A DNA stretch of 40,920 nt from Prevotella sp. (GCA_023663025.1 JAMPIC010000001.1:1-40920), one strand, 5' to 3'. Positions 1 through 6,497 are shown, counted from the stretch's first letter. Numbers and translations are program-made. The notes: a model not told the origin generated them from the letters alone.

Positions 1-185
1 AATGGCTGTCGCCATTCCTCACCCCTTTCACCGTTTGGAACGAAAAGGATTTCGCCCTCTGCGGAGGGCGACCAAAGGGCTCTGCCCTTTGGAAACTCGC
101 AGCCTTGAAAGGCTGGCGAACTTTTTAGTCGCGGCTTCGCCGCGCGTTACGCTGACGTTTTGTTTTGCGCTAAATTACAATTTAT
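1..185 (+). repeat. Hairpin-rich dispersed repeat, left copy (continues beyond the window)
   Basis: No gene is supported here. The stretch is a chain of short perfect hairpins: AATGGC/GCCATT at 1-16, CGCCCTC/GAGGGCG near 51-69, CCAAAGGGC/GCCCTTTGG near 72-92, CAGCCTT/AAGGCTG near 101-116 and CGCGGC/GCCGCG near 130-144. It ends in a TAAATTACAATTTA segment at about 170-183. The same modules recur in inverted orientation at 40822-40920 and, in diverged form, at 34320-34450. The small ORF covering this stretch is repeat sequence. Confidence 0.8.
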
Positions 186-1553
186 TCAAAGTCTGCGCTT
201 CCCTTTCTGAGAAACTTTTTTCATTTTCATTCTTCGCTTTTTTGTCGCAAGAATGTACACAGCTATATATGCTGCCGTAAGAAAAACCGCCGCTGCCACA
301 GCCATCTTGAACCAGAACGACCCTACAAACGCCTTTACTTTCATAATGTTGTATTCAAGCTGCGACAGCGCTACGTCCTTGTTTGCCACAAGATCCACAG
401 TGCATAGCGTTTCTCCGGACAGTGAAAGCTTATACTTGCCGATAACCTGTCCCTTTTCCACGGGAGCGGTAACTGCGCCGTCCGCGTCAAGATATCCGTC
501 TGTGATTATCTCCTCTTTCAGACTGGACGCGTCCAGCGTATTGGGCCAAAGCGTATAAAAGTCCTCCGCAGGGACAAGCAAAACGTGTTCCGCACCGTCG
601 CCCAGTTTTACCGGTATTTCCGTTATTTCGTCGTCGGTAGCAAGTATCCTTTCATACGAGAATGTGCCGAAAGCCCATTCATATATTTTTTCGTGATCGG
701 AATAATGTCCGTAGGAACGGTTTCCGTCCGCGTCGTACATTGGTGCGCCGAGCGTTATCAGCAAGTAGTTGTTTCCGTCACGGGTAGCCATTGAGGCGAG
801 ACAGCGTCCGGATTCGTCCAGCGTGCCGGTCTTAAGTCCGCGGACGGGTTCGTAGTAATATTCGCCTTTCAGGGTCATGGCATTGGTGTGGTGTATGGTC
901 GTCCAGTTTTCCTCTTTGTAGTTTGTGCCGTGGAGAGTATATTCGGTCGTGGTGGCGATTTCCACAAATTTGGGGTAATTGTCCACCGCGTATTTAGCAA
1001 TAATAGACATATCGTGAGCATTTGTATACTGCTCATCGTCGTAAAGACCGTGGGGGTTGACGAAATGCGTTCCGGTACACCCTATCTCGGCGGCTTTTTG
1101 GTTCATCATATCCACGAAGTTTGGCATGCTTCCGCCGCCCACGTTGTAGGCGAGAATACCCGCCGATTCGCACGCCGAAGCCATCAGCATGGAGTACATA
1201 AGGTCTGTGGCGGTAATAATTTCCCCGCGTGTGTAGCCCACGGAGGAGGGGTTCTTGCCGTAAAGGTCGTCGAACACCGCCAAAGGGGCTTCGTACTCGG
1301 TGTTGTCCAGGTCGGAAACGTTGTCAAGCACCACGATGGCGGTCATTATTTTCGTCAGCGAGGCGGGGTACATTTTTTTCGTGGGATTTTTTTCGTAGAC
1401 CACGATGTCCTTGTCAAGGTTTATCAGGACGGCGGCTTCGCTTTCGATGGTAAAATTGGGCGTAAAAGTCACCGCCGAAACGCACGTCTGCGAGACTGTG
1501 ACGAAAATCATGAGCGCGGCAAGAAGTACCGCTGTTTTCTTGAAAATGTTCAT
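186..1553 (-). CDS. Serine-type D-Ala-D-Ala carboxypeptidase (peptidase S11, DacF/PBP5-like)
   Basis: This 455-residue penicillin-binding protein trims the terminal D-Ala from peptidoglycan stem peptides at the outer face of the membrane. An N-terminal signal peptide spans about residues 1-27. The active-site SxxK motif is SLTK (Ser65, Lys68) and the KTG motif is at 241-243. The SxN motif position reads SAC (126-128), so the usual Asn is Cys. A C-terminal hydrophobic helix (about 416-436) followed by KKRRMKMKK suggests a membrane anchor rather than the usual amphipathic helix. The ATG start is separated from its Shine-Dalgarno by a hairpin (separate entry). A TATAAT element lies at 1671-1676 on the same strand. 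The family is clear; the exact paralogue name is not. Confidence 0.93.
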   Translation of the reverse strand: MNIFKKTAVLLAALMIFVTVSQTCVSAVTFTPNFTIESEAAVLINLDKDIVVYEKNPTKKMYPASLTKIMTAIVVLDNVSDLDNTEYEAPLAVFDDLYGKNPSSVGYTRGEIITATDLMYSMLMASACESAGILAYNVGGGSMPNFVDMMNQKAAEIGCTGTHFVNPHGLYDDEQYTNAHDMSIIAKYAVDNYPKFVEIATTTEYTLHGTNYKEENWTTIHHTNAMTLKGEYYYEPVRGLKTGTLDESGRCLASMATRDGNNYLLITLGAPMYDADGNRSYGHYSDHEKIYEWAFGTFSYERILATDDEITEIPVKLGDGAEHVLLVPAEDFYTLWPNTLDASSLKEEIITDGYLDADGAVTAPVEKGQVIGKYKLSLSGETLCTVDLVANKDVALSQLEYNIMKVKAFVGSFWFKMAVAAAVFLTAAYIAVYILATKKRRMKMKKVSQKGKRRL

Positions 1554-1593
1554 ATATATCCCGTCCTCGGCTTGGGGACGGGTTCGCTCCTTT
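1554..1593 (-). promoter_or_regulatory. Shine-Dalgarno separated from the start codon by a stem-loop
   Basis: On the minus strand AAAGGAG (1587-1593) lies 33 nt from the ATG at 1551-1553, too far for normal initiation. Between them is a 7-bp stem, CCCGTCC/GGACGGG (1576-1582 with 1560-1566). If it forms, only 4 + 6 nt separate the Shine-Dalgarno from the start, which is near-ideal. Folding may therefore be needed for translation of the carboxypeptidase. The structure is visible; the effect is inference. Confidence 0.55.
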
Positions 1594-1670
1594 CCGAAAA
1601 TAAACTGTTGGAACGCTGATTTGCGACGCAGCGTTTACGCCGGAAATCCGTAAAAATATACGCATACATT

Positions 1671-1676
1671 ATTATA
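1671..1676 (-). promoter_or_regulatory. Probable -10 element for the carboxypeptidase gene
   Basis: TATAAT on the minus strand, about 118 nt upstream of the ATG. The hexamer 17 nt further upstream (TTCCAT) is a poor -35, so the promoter is only partly supported. Confidence 0.4.
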
Positions 1677-1725
1677 ACAGATTTTCCCGCAAAATGGAAG
1701 AGTTTTTTAAAATAAAATTTTTCTC

Positions 1726-1754
1726 TTTACCTTTGGGGAAATTTGTGCTATACT
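1726..1754 (+). promoter_or_regulatory. Sigma-A-type promoter of the metallophosphoesterase gene
   Basis: TTTACC (1726-1731), a 17-bp spacer, then TATACT (1749-1754). It gives a leader of about 28 nt before the TTG start at 1789. Confidence 0.7.
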
Positions 1755-1788
1755 GATAAGGAGTTGAATATGTTCGGAGGTTGGGAAA

Positions 1789-2472
1789 TTGATTTGTGTA
1801 ACAGGCGATATGCACGGCGACTACAGCCGTTTCGGAGACAGCAGAATAAAAAGGCTTAAAAAAGGCGATTTCCTTATAGTCTGCGGGGATTTCGGCTTTG
1901 TGTGGGACGGCTCGCCCAAAGAAAAGCAGACCCTTAAACGGATTGGCAAAAAGCCGTTCTACACCTTGTTTGTGGAGGGCTGCCACGAAAATTACGACCT
2001 GCTTGACCGTTATCCCGAGGAGGACTTCTGCGGCGGCAGGGTCAGCGTTATCTCGGGCAGGCTCATGCGAATGAAGCGGGGAAGTATTTTCAATTTTCAA
2101 GGGCTGACGTTTTTCGCTTTCGGCGGCGGACAGACCAAAGAACTGGAAATACGCCGCGAGTCCAAAACCTGGTGGGAGCGGGAGCTTCCCGCGCCGGAGG
2201 AGGTGGACGCGGGCGAACGTGCGCTGAAAGAGCGGGGGAACAAGGTGGACTACATCGTTACCCACGAGCCTCCCGCCAGCGTAAAGGAGTTCCTGAACTT
2301 CGAGGTGCGGCAGATAAGCTATATGCACACCTTTTTCGATAAGGTAAAGGACGAATGCGAGTTCACGAAGTGGTTTTTCGGCAAGGTACATAAAAACAAG
2401 CTTATCCCGCCGAAATATCAGTGCCTTTTCGAGGACGTGGAAGTCATAAAGACCGGCGGGAAAAGCGAATGA
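1789..2472 (+). CDS. Calcineurin-like metallophosphoesterase
   Basis: This 227-residue protein of the binuclear-metal phosphoesterase fold probably hydrolyses a phosphoester; the substrate is unknown. Metal-ligand motifs are in order: GDMHG (about 6-10), CGDFG (about 34-38), GCHEN (about 64-68, in place of the usual GNHE) and THEPP near residue 163. The start is TTG at 1789, preceded by CGGAGG at 1775-1780. No in-frame ATG fits better: the ATG at 1770 is in another frame. It has its own promoter and stands alone. Replacement of GN by GC in the third motif is the only oddity. Confidence 0.88.
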   Translation: MICVTGDMHGDYSRFGDSRIKRLKKGDFLIVCGDFGFVWDGSPKEKQTLKRIGKKPFYTLFVEGCHENYDLLDRYPEEDFCGGRVSVISGRLMRMKRGSIFNFQGLTFFAFGGGQTKELEIRRESKTWWERELPAPEEVDAGERALKERGNKVDYIVTHEPPASVKEFLNFEVRQISYMHTFFDKVKDECEFTKWFFGKVHKNKLIPPKYQCLFEDVEVIKTGGKSE

Positions 2473-2624
2473 GTTTCCGCCGTACGGAAATTTTAAATTA
2501 CGAGCGATATATAACGCCTGTAATTGATATTTGTAAAAAATCACAGGCGATATGTAACTGGTGTAATATATAAAAATATCATATTAAAGCATCTGAAAAC
2601 CGATAATTTGAAAGGAAGATTTTT

Positions 2625-2861
2625 ATGCCGCATATTTCACTGAAAATGTTAAAAGGACGTACCGAGGAGCAGAAAAAAGCCGCCGCGGACAAGCTCACCG
2701 CCGCGCTTTGCGAGGCTCTGGGCTGCGGGGACGGTCACGTTACCGTGGGTATCGAGGACTACACCCCCGAAGAGTGGCAGGAGGTTTTCGCCGAGGAGAT
2801 CGAGGGCAAGTCCGATACCCTTTACAGAAAACCCAATTACGACCCTAAGAGTTTATTGTGA
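2625..2861 (+). CDS. Tautomerase family protein (4-oxalocrotonate tautomerase-like)
   Basis: A 78-residue protein of the size of single-domain 4-OT-type tautomerases. The initiator Met is followed by Pro (PHISLKML), the catalytic N-terminal proline of this superfamily. A helix rich in Lys, Glu and Ala (about 12-30) and a short beta segment (HVTVGIEDY) follow. GAAAGGAAG precedes the ATG. The natural substrate cannot be read from sequence. A GC-rich repeat element begins just downstream of the stop. Confidence 0.85.
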   Translation: MPHISLKMLKGRTEEQKKAAADKLTAALCEALGCGDGHVTVGIEDYTPEEWQEVFAEEIEGKSDTLYRKPNYDPKSLL

Positions 2862-2865
2862 CATT

Positions 2866-2927
2866 GTAGGGGACGGGTTTCCCGTCCCGATGTCACATAC
2901 CTGCGGGCGGGGTAACCCCGCCCCTAC
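2866..2927 (+). repeat. GC-rich palindromic repeat (GTAGGGG family), copy A
   Basis: A left hairpin with arms GGGACGGG/CCCGTCCC and a right hairpin with arms GGGCGGGG/CCCCGCCC are separated by about a dozen bases. The whole is bounded by GTAGGGG and CCCCTAC. Related copies are at 9031-9094 and, inverted, at 37700-37761. Confidence 0.8.
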
Positions 2928-2949
2928 AAAGACAAAGGAGCTTGTTATT

Positions 2950-3756
2950 ATGGAGTACATAAAAAAGGGCGGGGACATTCTGCTGAAAACCCCCGACCTT
3001 GATTTGGACGAAACGCTGGACTGCGGTCAGGCGTTCCGCTGGGAGCGTTTGGGCGGCGGCGCGGACTGCGCCTATCACGGCTTTATGCTGAACACCCCGC
3101 TGACGGTTTCCGCCGAAAAGGATTTTTTTGTCTTTCACGGCACGGACGAGGAGACGTTCCAAAGGGTGTGGATACCCTATTTTGATTTGGAGACGGACTA
3201 CACCGAGATAAAAGAACGGCTCTCCGAGGACGGCACTCTTGCCAAAGCCTGCGCCTATGCGGGGGGAATACGGCTGCTCCGTCAGGACAGCTGGGAGGCG
3301 CTTTGCTCCTTTATCATTTCGCAGAACAACAACATTCCACGCATAAAGGGGATAATCGGGCGGCTTTGCGAGATGTACGGCGGTTTCCCAAGCTTTGAGC
3401 AGATGAAAGGCACGTCCCCCGAGGGGTTTGCACCTTTACGGGCGGGATTTAGGGCGAAGTATATTACCGACTGTATAGAAAAACTTAACAGCGGCGAGAT
3501 AAAAATCGACGAGGTTAAAAAGCTCCCCGTTGACGAGGCGAGAAAGGTACTTATGACGATAAAAGGGGTTGGTCCCAAGGTGGCGGACTGCGCATTGCTG
3601 TACGGTATGTACAGAATAGAGTGCGTACCAATGGACGTGTGGATGAAGCGTGTTATGGAGCAGTTCTACCCGGAGGGTTTTCCGGAGTTTGTTCTGCCTT
3701 ACGCGGGGATTGCCCAGCAGTATCTTTTTCACTATATGCGGACGAGTTTAAATTAA
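2950..3756 (+). CDS. 8-oxoguanine DNA glycosylase / AP lyase (OGG1-like, HhH-GPD)
   Basis: A 268-residue base-excision repair enzyme that would remove 8-oxoguanine paired with C. The N-terminal OGG domain carries the typical DETLDCGQAFRW segment (about 18-29). The helix-hairpin-helix is IKGVGPKVADC, with the catalytic Lys in GPK. The GPD Asp follows in VPMDVWMKR. AAAGGAG at 2935-2940 fits the ATG at 2950. The 20-codon upstream extension overlaps a repeat and has no ribosome site. Both key residues are present, so a bifunctional enzyme is expected. Confidence 0.9.
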   Translation: MEYIKKGGDILLKTPDLDLDETLDCGQAFRWERLGGGADCAYHGFMLNTPLTVSAEKDFFVFHGTDEETFQRVWIPYFDLETDYTEIKERLSEDGTLAKACAYAGGIRLLRQDSWEALCSFIISQNNNIPRIKGIIGRLCEMYGGFPSFEQMKGTSPEGFAPLRAGFRAKYITDCIEKLNSGEIKIDEVKKLPVDEARKVLMTIKGVGPKVADCALLYGMYRIECVPMDVWMKRVMEQFYPEGFPEFVLPYAGIAQQYLFHYMRTSLN

Positions 3757-3782
3757 TTTATTGTAAAGGCGGTGAAAAGACA

Positions 3783-3935
3783 GTGAGCGATAATTTGAAA
3801 ACCAATTTAACCGTTGGCGATATTAAAAATATTGAAAAATATCTTGAATTGCAAAAATCCAGCTGCGATGAAACTGCTAAAGCTGAGATTGACGGGTTAA
3901 TAAAAAAACTTGACGAAATGGAAGCTAAAAATTAA
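3783..3935 (+). CDS. Small hypothetical protein, 50 aa
   Basis: The GTG start is preceded by AAAGGCGG at 3765-3772. The product is charged and predicted helical (DIKNIEKYLELQKSS, then AEIDGLIKKLDEMEA), with a possible heptad pattern and no membrane segment. It follows the glycosylase by 26 nt and is probably cotranscribed. The composition is AT-rich compared with the glycosylase, suggesting separate history. I do not recognise a family. Confidence 0.6.
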   Translation: MSDNLKTNLTVGDIKNIEKYLELQKSSCDETAKAEIDGLIKKLDEMEAKN

Positions 3936-3975
3936 TTAACCTGTAAATTATATTGTGGAATATTTATTTTGGGTA

Positions 3976-4004
3976 TTGACAAAAATATAATTGTGTGCTA
4001 TAAT
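3976..4004 (+). promoter_or_regulatory. Consensus promoter of antitoxin RNA 4
   Basis: TTGACA (3976-3981), a 17-bp spacer and TATAAT (3999-4004): a perfect sigma-A match. The only product downstream is a transcript of about 90 nt ending at the terminator at 4061-4096. Confidence 0.85.
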
Positions 4005-4035
4005 GGTATACGAGAAAAGAATTGTGATTCAAGTT

Positions 4036-4052
4036 ATACTGATGATCATTTT
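4036..4052 (+). repeat. Direct repeat, antitoxin side (17 bp, perfect)
   Basis: ATACTGATGATCATTTT, identical to 4225-4241. It lies inside antitoxin RNA 4 and lets that RNA pair with the toxin start region. Confidence 0.9.
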
Positions 4053-4060
4053 GAAGTCAC

Positions 4061-4096
4061 AAAAAAAACCCGAGGCGGCAACCTCGGGTTTTTTTT
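4061..4096. terminator. Bidirectional terminator shared by toxin 4 and antitoxin 4
   Basis: A 15-bp stem: eight A then CCCGAGG (4061-4075) with CCTCGGG then eight T (4082-4096), loop CGGCAA. It gives a U-tract on either strand, so both convergent RNAs end here and are complementary over it. Confidence 0.9.
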
Positions 4097-4130
4097 GTCT
4101 CCAATATAATGTCTATGGCGCTGCCGTCTT

Positions 4131-4238
4131 TTACTTCTTTCTGAGGTTTAGCCACGAACAGATGCAGTCATAAATAAAATTTGCGATGACGCCTGCAATA
4201 ACCGAGAAAAGAAGTCCTAACAAAATACTGATGATCAT
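4131..4238 (-). CDS. Type I toxin-like hydrophobic peptide, 35 aa (toxin 4)
   Basis: A 35-residue peptide with a single transmembrane stretch (about 2-26, starting MIISILLGLLFSV) and a short basic tail ending CSWLNLRKK. This plan resembles Fst/PepA1-type type I toxins, which insert into the membrane and often end in a W-L-x-x-R pattern. The ATG is preceded by a strong GAGGAGGTGA and its own promoter (4290-4318). The mRNA runs into the shared terminator and faces antitoxin RNA 4. It shares the CIC-x-WL segment with the three array toxins at 19433-20220. Toxicity is inferred from architecture only. Confidence 0.75.
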   Translation of the reverse strand: MIISILLGLLFSVIAGVIANFIYDCICSWLNLRKK

Positions 4239-4241
4239 TTT
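4225..4241 (-). repeat. Direct repeat, toxin side (covers the toxin 4 start codon)
   Basis: Same 17 bp as 4036-4052. On the toxin strand it contains the ATG at 4236-4238 and the next codons, so the antitoxin RNA can cover the start. Confidence 0.9.
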
Positions 4242-4289
4242 TCTTCACCTCCTCTCCGCTGCTCGCGGATTAGAGTTGGCAGCATATTT

Positions 4290-4318
4290 ATTATAGCACA
4301 TTTGTCGAATTTTGGCAA
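4290..4318 (-). promoter_or_regulatory. Promoter of toxin 4
   Basis: Minus strand: TTGCCA (4313-4318), a 17-bp spacer, TATAAT (4290-4295). The leader is about 45 nt before the ATG. Confidence 0.8.
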
Positions 4319-4355
4319 GGTACATTGACAAGTTTCCCGAAAAGCGTTTTATACC

Positions 4356-4384
4356 TTGACAAACACCGAAAATTCCTGTATAAT
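4356..4384 (+). promoter_or_regulatory. Promoter of the 56-aa small gene
   Basis: TTGACA (4356-4361), 17 bp, TATAAT (4379-4384), a perfect match. A second TTGACA at 4325 has only TTTATA 17 bp downstream. Confidence 0.8.
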
Positions 4385-4429
4385 ATAGGCAACAGATTAG
4401 AAGGGAAGTGAAAGAAGGTGAATACCGAA

Positions 4430-4600
4430 ATGAATTTGTCCGAATTTATGAGACTGTCAAAACTGTTTAAAGGTTTAGGCTACACGGGAGACCAAATTTT
4501 AAAAGCCTTTGAATATGTTGAGTCGGGAGACGAAAAAACCTTAAACGAATTTTTATCCGAAACAACAAGTAAAAACAGCAAAACCGACAGTGAAAAATAA
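4430..4600 (+). CDS. Small hypothetical protein, 56 aa
   Basis: A soluble, helical-looking peptide (LSEFMRLSKLFKGLGYTGDQ, then ILKAFEYVESGDEKTL) with a polar Ser/Thr/Lys tail. It has its own consensus promoter and a terminator at 4623-4658, so it is a monocistronic unit. ATG at 4430 is preferred because AAGGTGA (4415-4421) is spaced 8 nt from it. A GTG at 4418, four codons upstream, is possible but less well placed. No family is recognised. It neighbours the TA locus and could be an accessory or a separate acquisition. Confidence 0.7.
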   Translation: MNLSEFMRLSKLFKGLGYTGDQILKAFEYVESGDEKTLNEFLSETTSKNSKTDSEK

Positions 4601-4622
4601 TTAACAAGTATGATTATAATTT

Positions 4623-4658
4623 AAAAGGTGTAAAGTCTGTCAAGGTTTTACACCTTTT
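4623..4658 (+). terminator. Rho-independent terminator after the 56-aa gene
   Basis: AAAAGGTGTAAA (4623-4634) pairs with TTTACACCTTTT (4647-4658), followed by a T-rich run. Confidence 0.8.
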
Positions 4659-4744
4659 GTTATTGATTTTTTAACTTTTCAACAGTACGTTTTAAAAAAT
4701 CGGGTTTGCTGATAATTATATTTTTACATGGGCGTGAACAAAAT

Positions 4745-4773
4745 TTGACAAACCTGCCGAAAAGTGGTATTAT
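4745..4773 (+). promoter_or_regulatory. Promoter of the 118-aa membrane protein gene
   Basis: TTGACA (4745-4750), 17 bp, TATTAT (4768-4773), giving a leader of about 32 nt. Confidence 0.7.
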
Positions 4774-4811
4774 TATGTAAATTGTATACCGTAACCAAAG
4801 GGGGTCTTGCT

Positions 4812-5168
4812 ATGCTTGCGGAATATATATTTTATATAGCAGTCATTGTTACTGTGGGAGCTGTTTTAGGTTCGGGGGTTGTTTTTCTTATATATTTCCT
4901 CTTTTTCTGCAAGGGGCGGGAAATCCGAATATTTGTTGTGAAAAAGCGTACCAACTTGTACCAAATGTACAGCCGCGAACACGGTTCTTACACCACCGAG
5001 CATTATGTTGTGTACGCAAAATATCCCGGTTCGGAAAAAATACACACTCTTGCCTGCGACGGGTACATATACCGGAAATTAAGCGCAGGCAAAGGGTATA
5101 ACGTTACGGTCAGATTTATGTGGATAAAAAAGATGCACAGAGAAAAATTCAGGTCGAAAAAGCAATGA
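4812..5168 (+). CDS. Hypothetical membrane-anchored protein, 118 aa
   Basis: One long N-terminal transmembrane helix (about 4-33, rich in Val, Ile and Phe) is followed by a basic cytoplasmic or surface domain of about 80 residues. That domain alternates beta-strand-like segments (REIRIFVVKKR, HYVVYAKYP, YNVTVRFMWIKK). ATG at 4812 follows AAAGGGGG (4797-4804); longer in-frame versions lack a ribosome site. The layout recalls small DUF2500-type proteins, but this is a weak resemblance and no function is proposed. Its 3' end runs directly into the orphan antitoxin-like sequence. Confidence 0.7.
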   Translation: MLAEYIFYIAVIVTVGAVLGSGVVFLIYFLFFCKGREIRIFVVKKRTNLYQMYSREHGSYTTEHYVVYAKYPGSEKIHTLACDGYIYRKLSAGKGYNVTVRFMWIKKMHREKFRSKKQ

Positions 5169-5252
5169 TAAAAAGAATTGTGATATAAGTTATATCCCAT
5201 AACATTTTGAAATCACACAAAAAACCCGAGGGTGAGTTCCTCGGGTTTTATT
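5165..5252 (+). ncRNA. Orphan antitoxin-like RNA segment
   Basis: The segment is clearly related to antitoxin RNA 4. It shares AAAAGAATTGTGAT, then AAGTTATA, CATTTTGAA, TCACA and a terminator starting ACCCGAGG. The start-codon-pairing part differs (5192-5208). No promoter is visible just upstream, so it would be made as the 3' end of the preceding mRNA or by processing. No toxin ORF faces it: the cellulase gene end lies there instead. It may be a remnant, a trans-acting RNA or simply a reused terminator. Confidence 0.5.
5221..5249. terminator. Bidirectional terminator
   Basis: AAAACCCGAGG (5221-5231) pairs with CCTCGGGTTTT (5239-5249). It can serve both the 118-aa gene and the convergent GH5 gene. 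Confidence 0.85.
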
Positions 5253-5324
5253 ATTAGGCGGATAATTTTCAGTGAAACGGTCTGCGATTTCGCAGCGGCG
5301 TTAGGGTCGTCAAACCGCTTGCGG

Positions 5325-6497
5325 TCAGTTCCGTTCAAGATTTTTGACGTCCATGAGTTCCTTCAGCAGCTCGGGGTCTTGGAACTGCATGGTCGTTCTG
5401 TTGTAGAAAACGTCGGTAATATCCCACAAAACGGGACACATTCCGCGTGTGTATGCCGCCTCGCATACCGAGGAAAGATATTTTCTTATCATTTCCGGAG
5501 TTTTATTTGACGTGGACGTGCCGTACTCGCCTATAATCACGGGAATGCCCTTATCCACAAAGGTGGTTTTTACCATATCCATATACTTGTCAAGCTCGGC
5601 AATGTCGGCGTCGCTGCCCCACTCGGTCTGAGCCTTTCCCCAGTCGGCGTCCTTTTCGAGGATCGCGAAAGTGGACGGCGTGTAGTAGTGTACCGATACC
5701 GCGCACCGTCCCGCAGGGTCGTCGGGCATCTTGAACAGCGGGTCGCAGGTGAGGTCAATGTCGGTTGCATATCCCGCAATAAGCAGATGACGTGTCTCGT
5801 TGTTCCCGCCCGAGGCGCGGACGATATTCACAAAGCGCTGGTTCATATCGTTGAGTATGCCGTAGGATTTCTCTTTGTCCCCCTGATTGCTGTAGCGGTT
5901 CCATATGTCCTCCCAGCCGCCCTCTTCGTTCAGGGACTCGAACATCAGCTTGCCGCCGAAGTCGTTGAAAGCCTCGCTGAGCTGCGTCCATATGCTTTCG
6001 TATTTTTCAAAGGCTTTGTCACGTTTGCCGTCGTCCGCGAAGTTTGAGAACCAGCCGCCGTCCCAGTGGATATTCATAACGACGTACAGATCCGCTTCAA
6101 GCGCCCAGCCGACGATTTCCCGCACCCTTGCGATATAGTCGGGACTTATCTCATACGTCCTGGCGTTCATAAGATTTGACCAAGCTACGGGAACTCTCAG
6201 CACGCCGAAGCCGCAGTCCTTGTAGCCCTGTATCATTTCCTTTGTAACGACGGGACTTCCCCAGCCCGTTTCGTAAGCCTGAACCGTAGCCAGATACATT
6301 CCGCTGGACTCCATTGTGTTGCCCAGATTTATGCCCAGACCCATGTCACGGACAACTTCCATGGTAGTCATATCCTTAGCGGCGTCAGCGGCGCCGCTTT
6401 CTTTCGCCTCGGCAGTGCAGCCGCTGAGTCCCGCCGCAAGGGTGCAGACTGCGACCGCCGCCGCCGCGAATTTTTTTACGAATTTGAAATTTGCCAA
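5325..6497 (-). CDS. Glycoside hydrolase family 5 endoglucanase, lipoprotein
   Basis: A 390-residue secreted beta-glycanase (cellulase, xyloglucanase or mannanase type). The signal peptide ends in a lipobox, LSGC, with Cys27 as the lipid-anchored residue, so the enzyme should sit on the outer membrane face. GH5 landmarks are in order: LGINLGNTME (about 53-62), NIHWDGGW (about 132-139), the acid/base Glu171 in SLNE, HYYTP (about 250) and the nucleophile Glu304 in IGEYGT. It lies 13 bp after the GH43 gene and is probably translated from the same mRNA. The exact substrate is not decidable. Confidence 0.92.
   Translation of the reverse strand: MANFKFVKKFAAAAVAVCTLAAGLSGCTAEAKESGAADAAKDMTTMEVVRDMGLGINLGNTMESSGMYLATVQAYETGWGSPVVTKEMIQGYKDCGFGVLRVPVAWSNLMNARTYEISPDYIARVREIVGWALEADLYVVMNIHWDGGWFSNFADDGKRDKAFEKYESIWTQLSEAFNDFGGKLMFESLNEEGGWEDIWNRYSNQGDKEKSYGILNDMNQRFVNIVRASGGNNETRHLLIAGYATDIDLTCDPLFKMPDDPAGRCAVSVHYYTPSTFAILEKDADWGKAQTEWGSDADIAELDKYMDMVKTTFVDKGIPVIIGEYGTSTSNKTPEMIRKYLSSVCEAAYTRGMCPVLWDITDVFYNRTTMQFQDPELLKELMDVKNLERN

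Larger units (their letters stand above)
4011..4098 (+). ncRNA. Antisense antitoxin RNA 4 (Fst/par-like)
   Basis: A short transcript predicted between the consensus promoter at 3976 and the terminator at 4061-4096; no ORF with a ribosome site fits. It is complementary to the convergent toxin mRNA at two places. One is the shared terminator. The other is a 17-nt stretch (4036-4052) that repeats exactly the sequence over the toxin start codon (4225-4241). This is the arrangement of pAD1 RNA II, where direct repeats let a convergent RNA block toxin translation. The function is inferred; the promoter, repeat and terminator are directly visible. Confidence 0.75.

Noticed and set aside
888..1619. 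A 243-codon frame opposite the carboxypeptidase gene
   Set aside because: It is a shadow of the real gene, whose catalytic motifs are clear; no ribosome site or family features.
5551..5559. Exact DnaA box TTATCCACA in the GH5 gene
   Set aside because: It is a single isolated 9-mer in a coding region, expected by chance in 41 kb.
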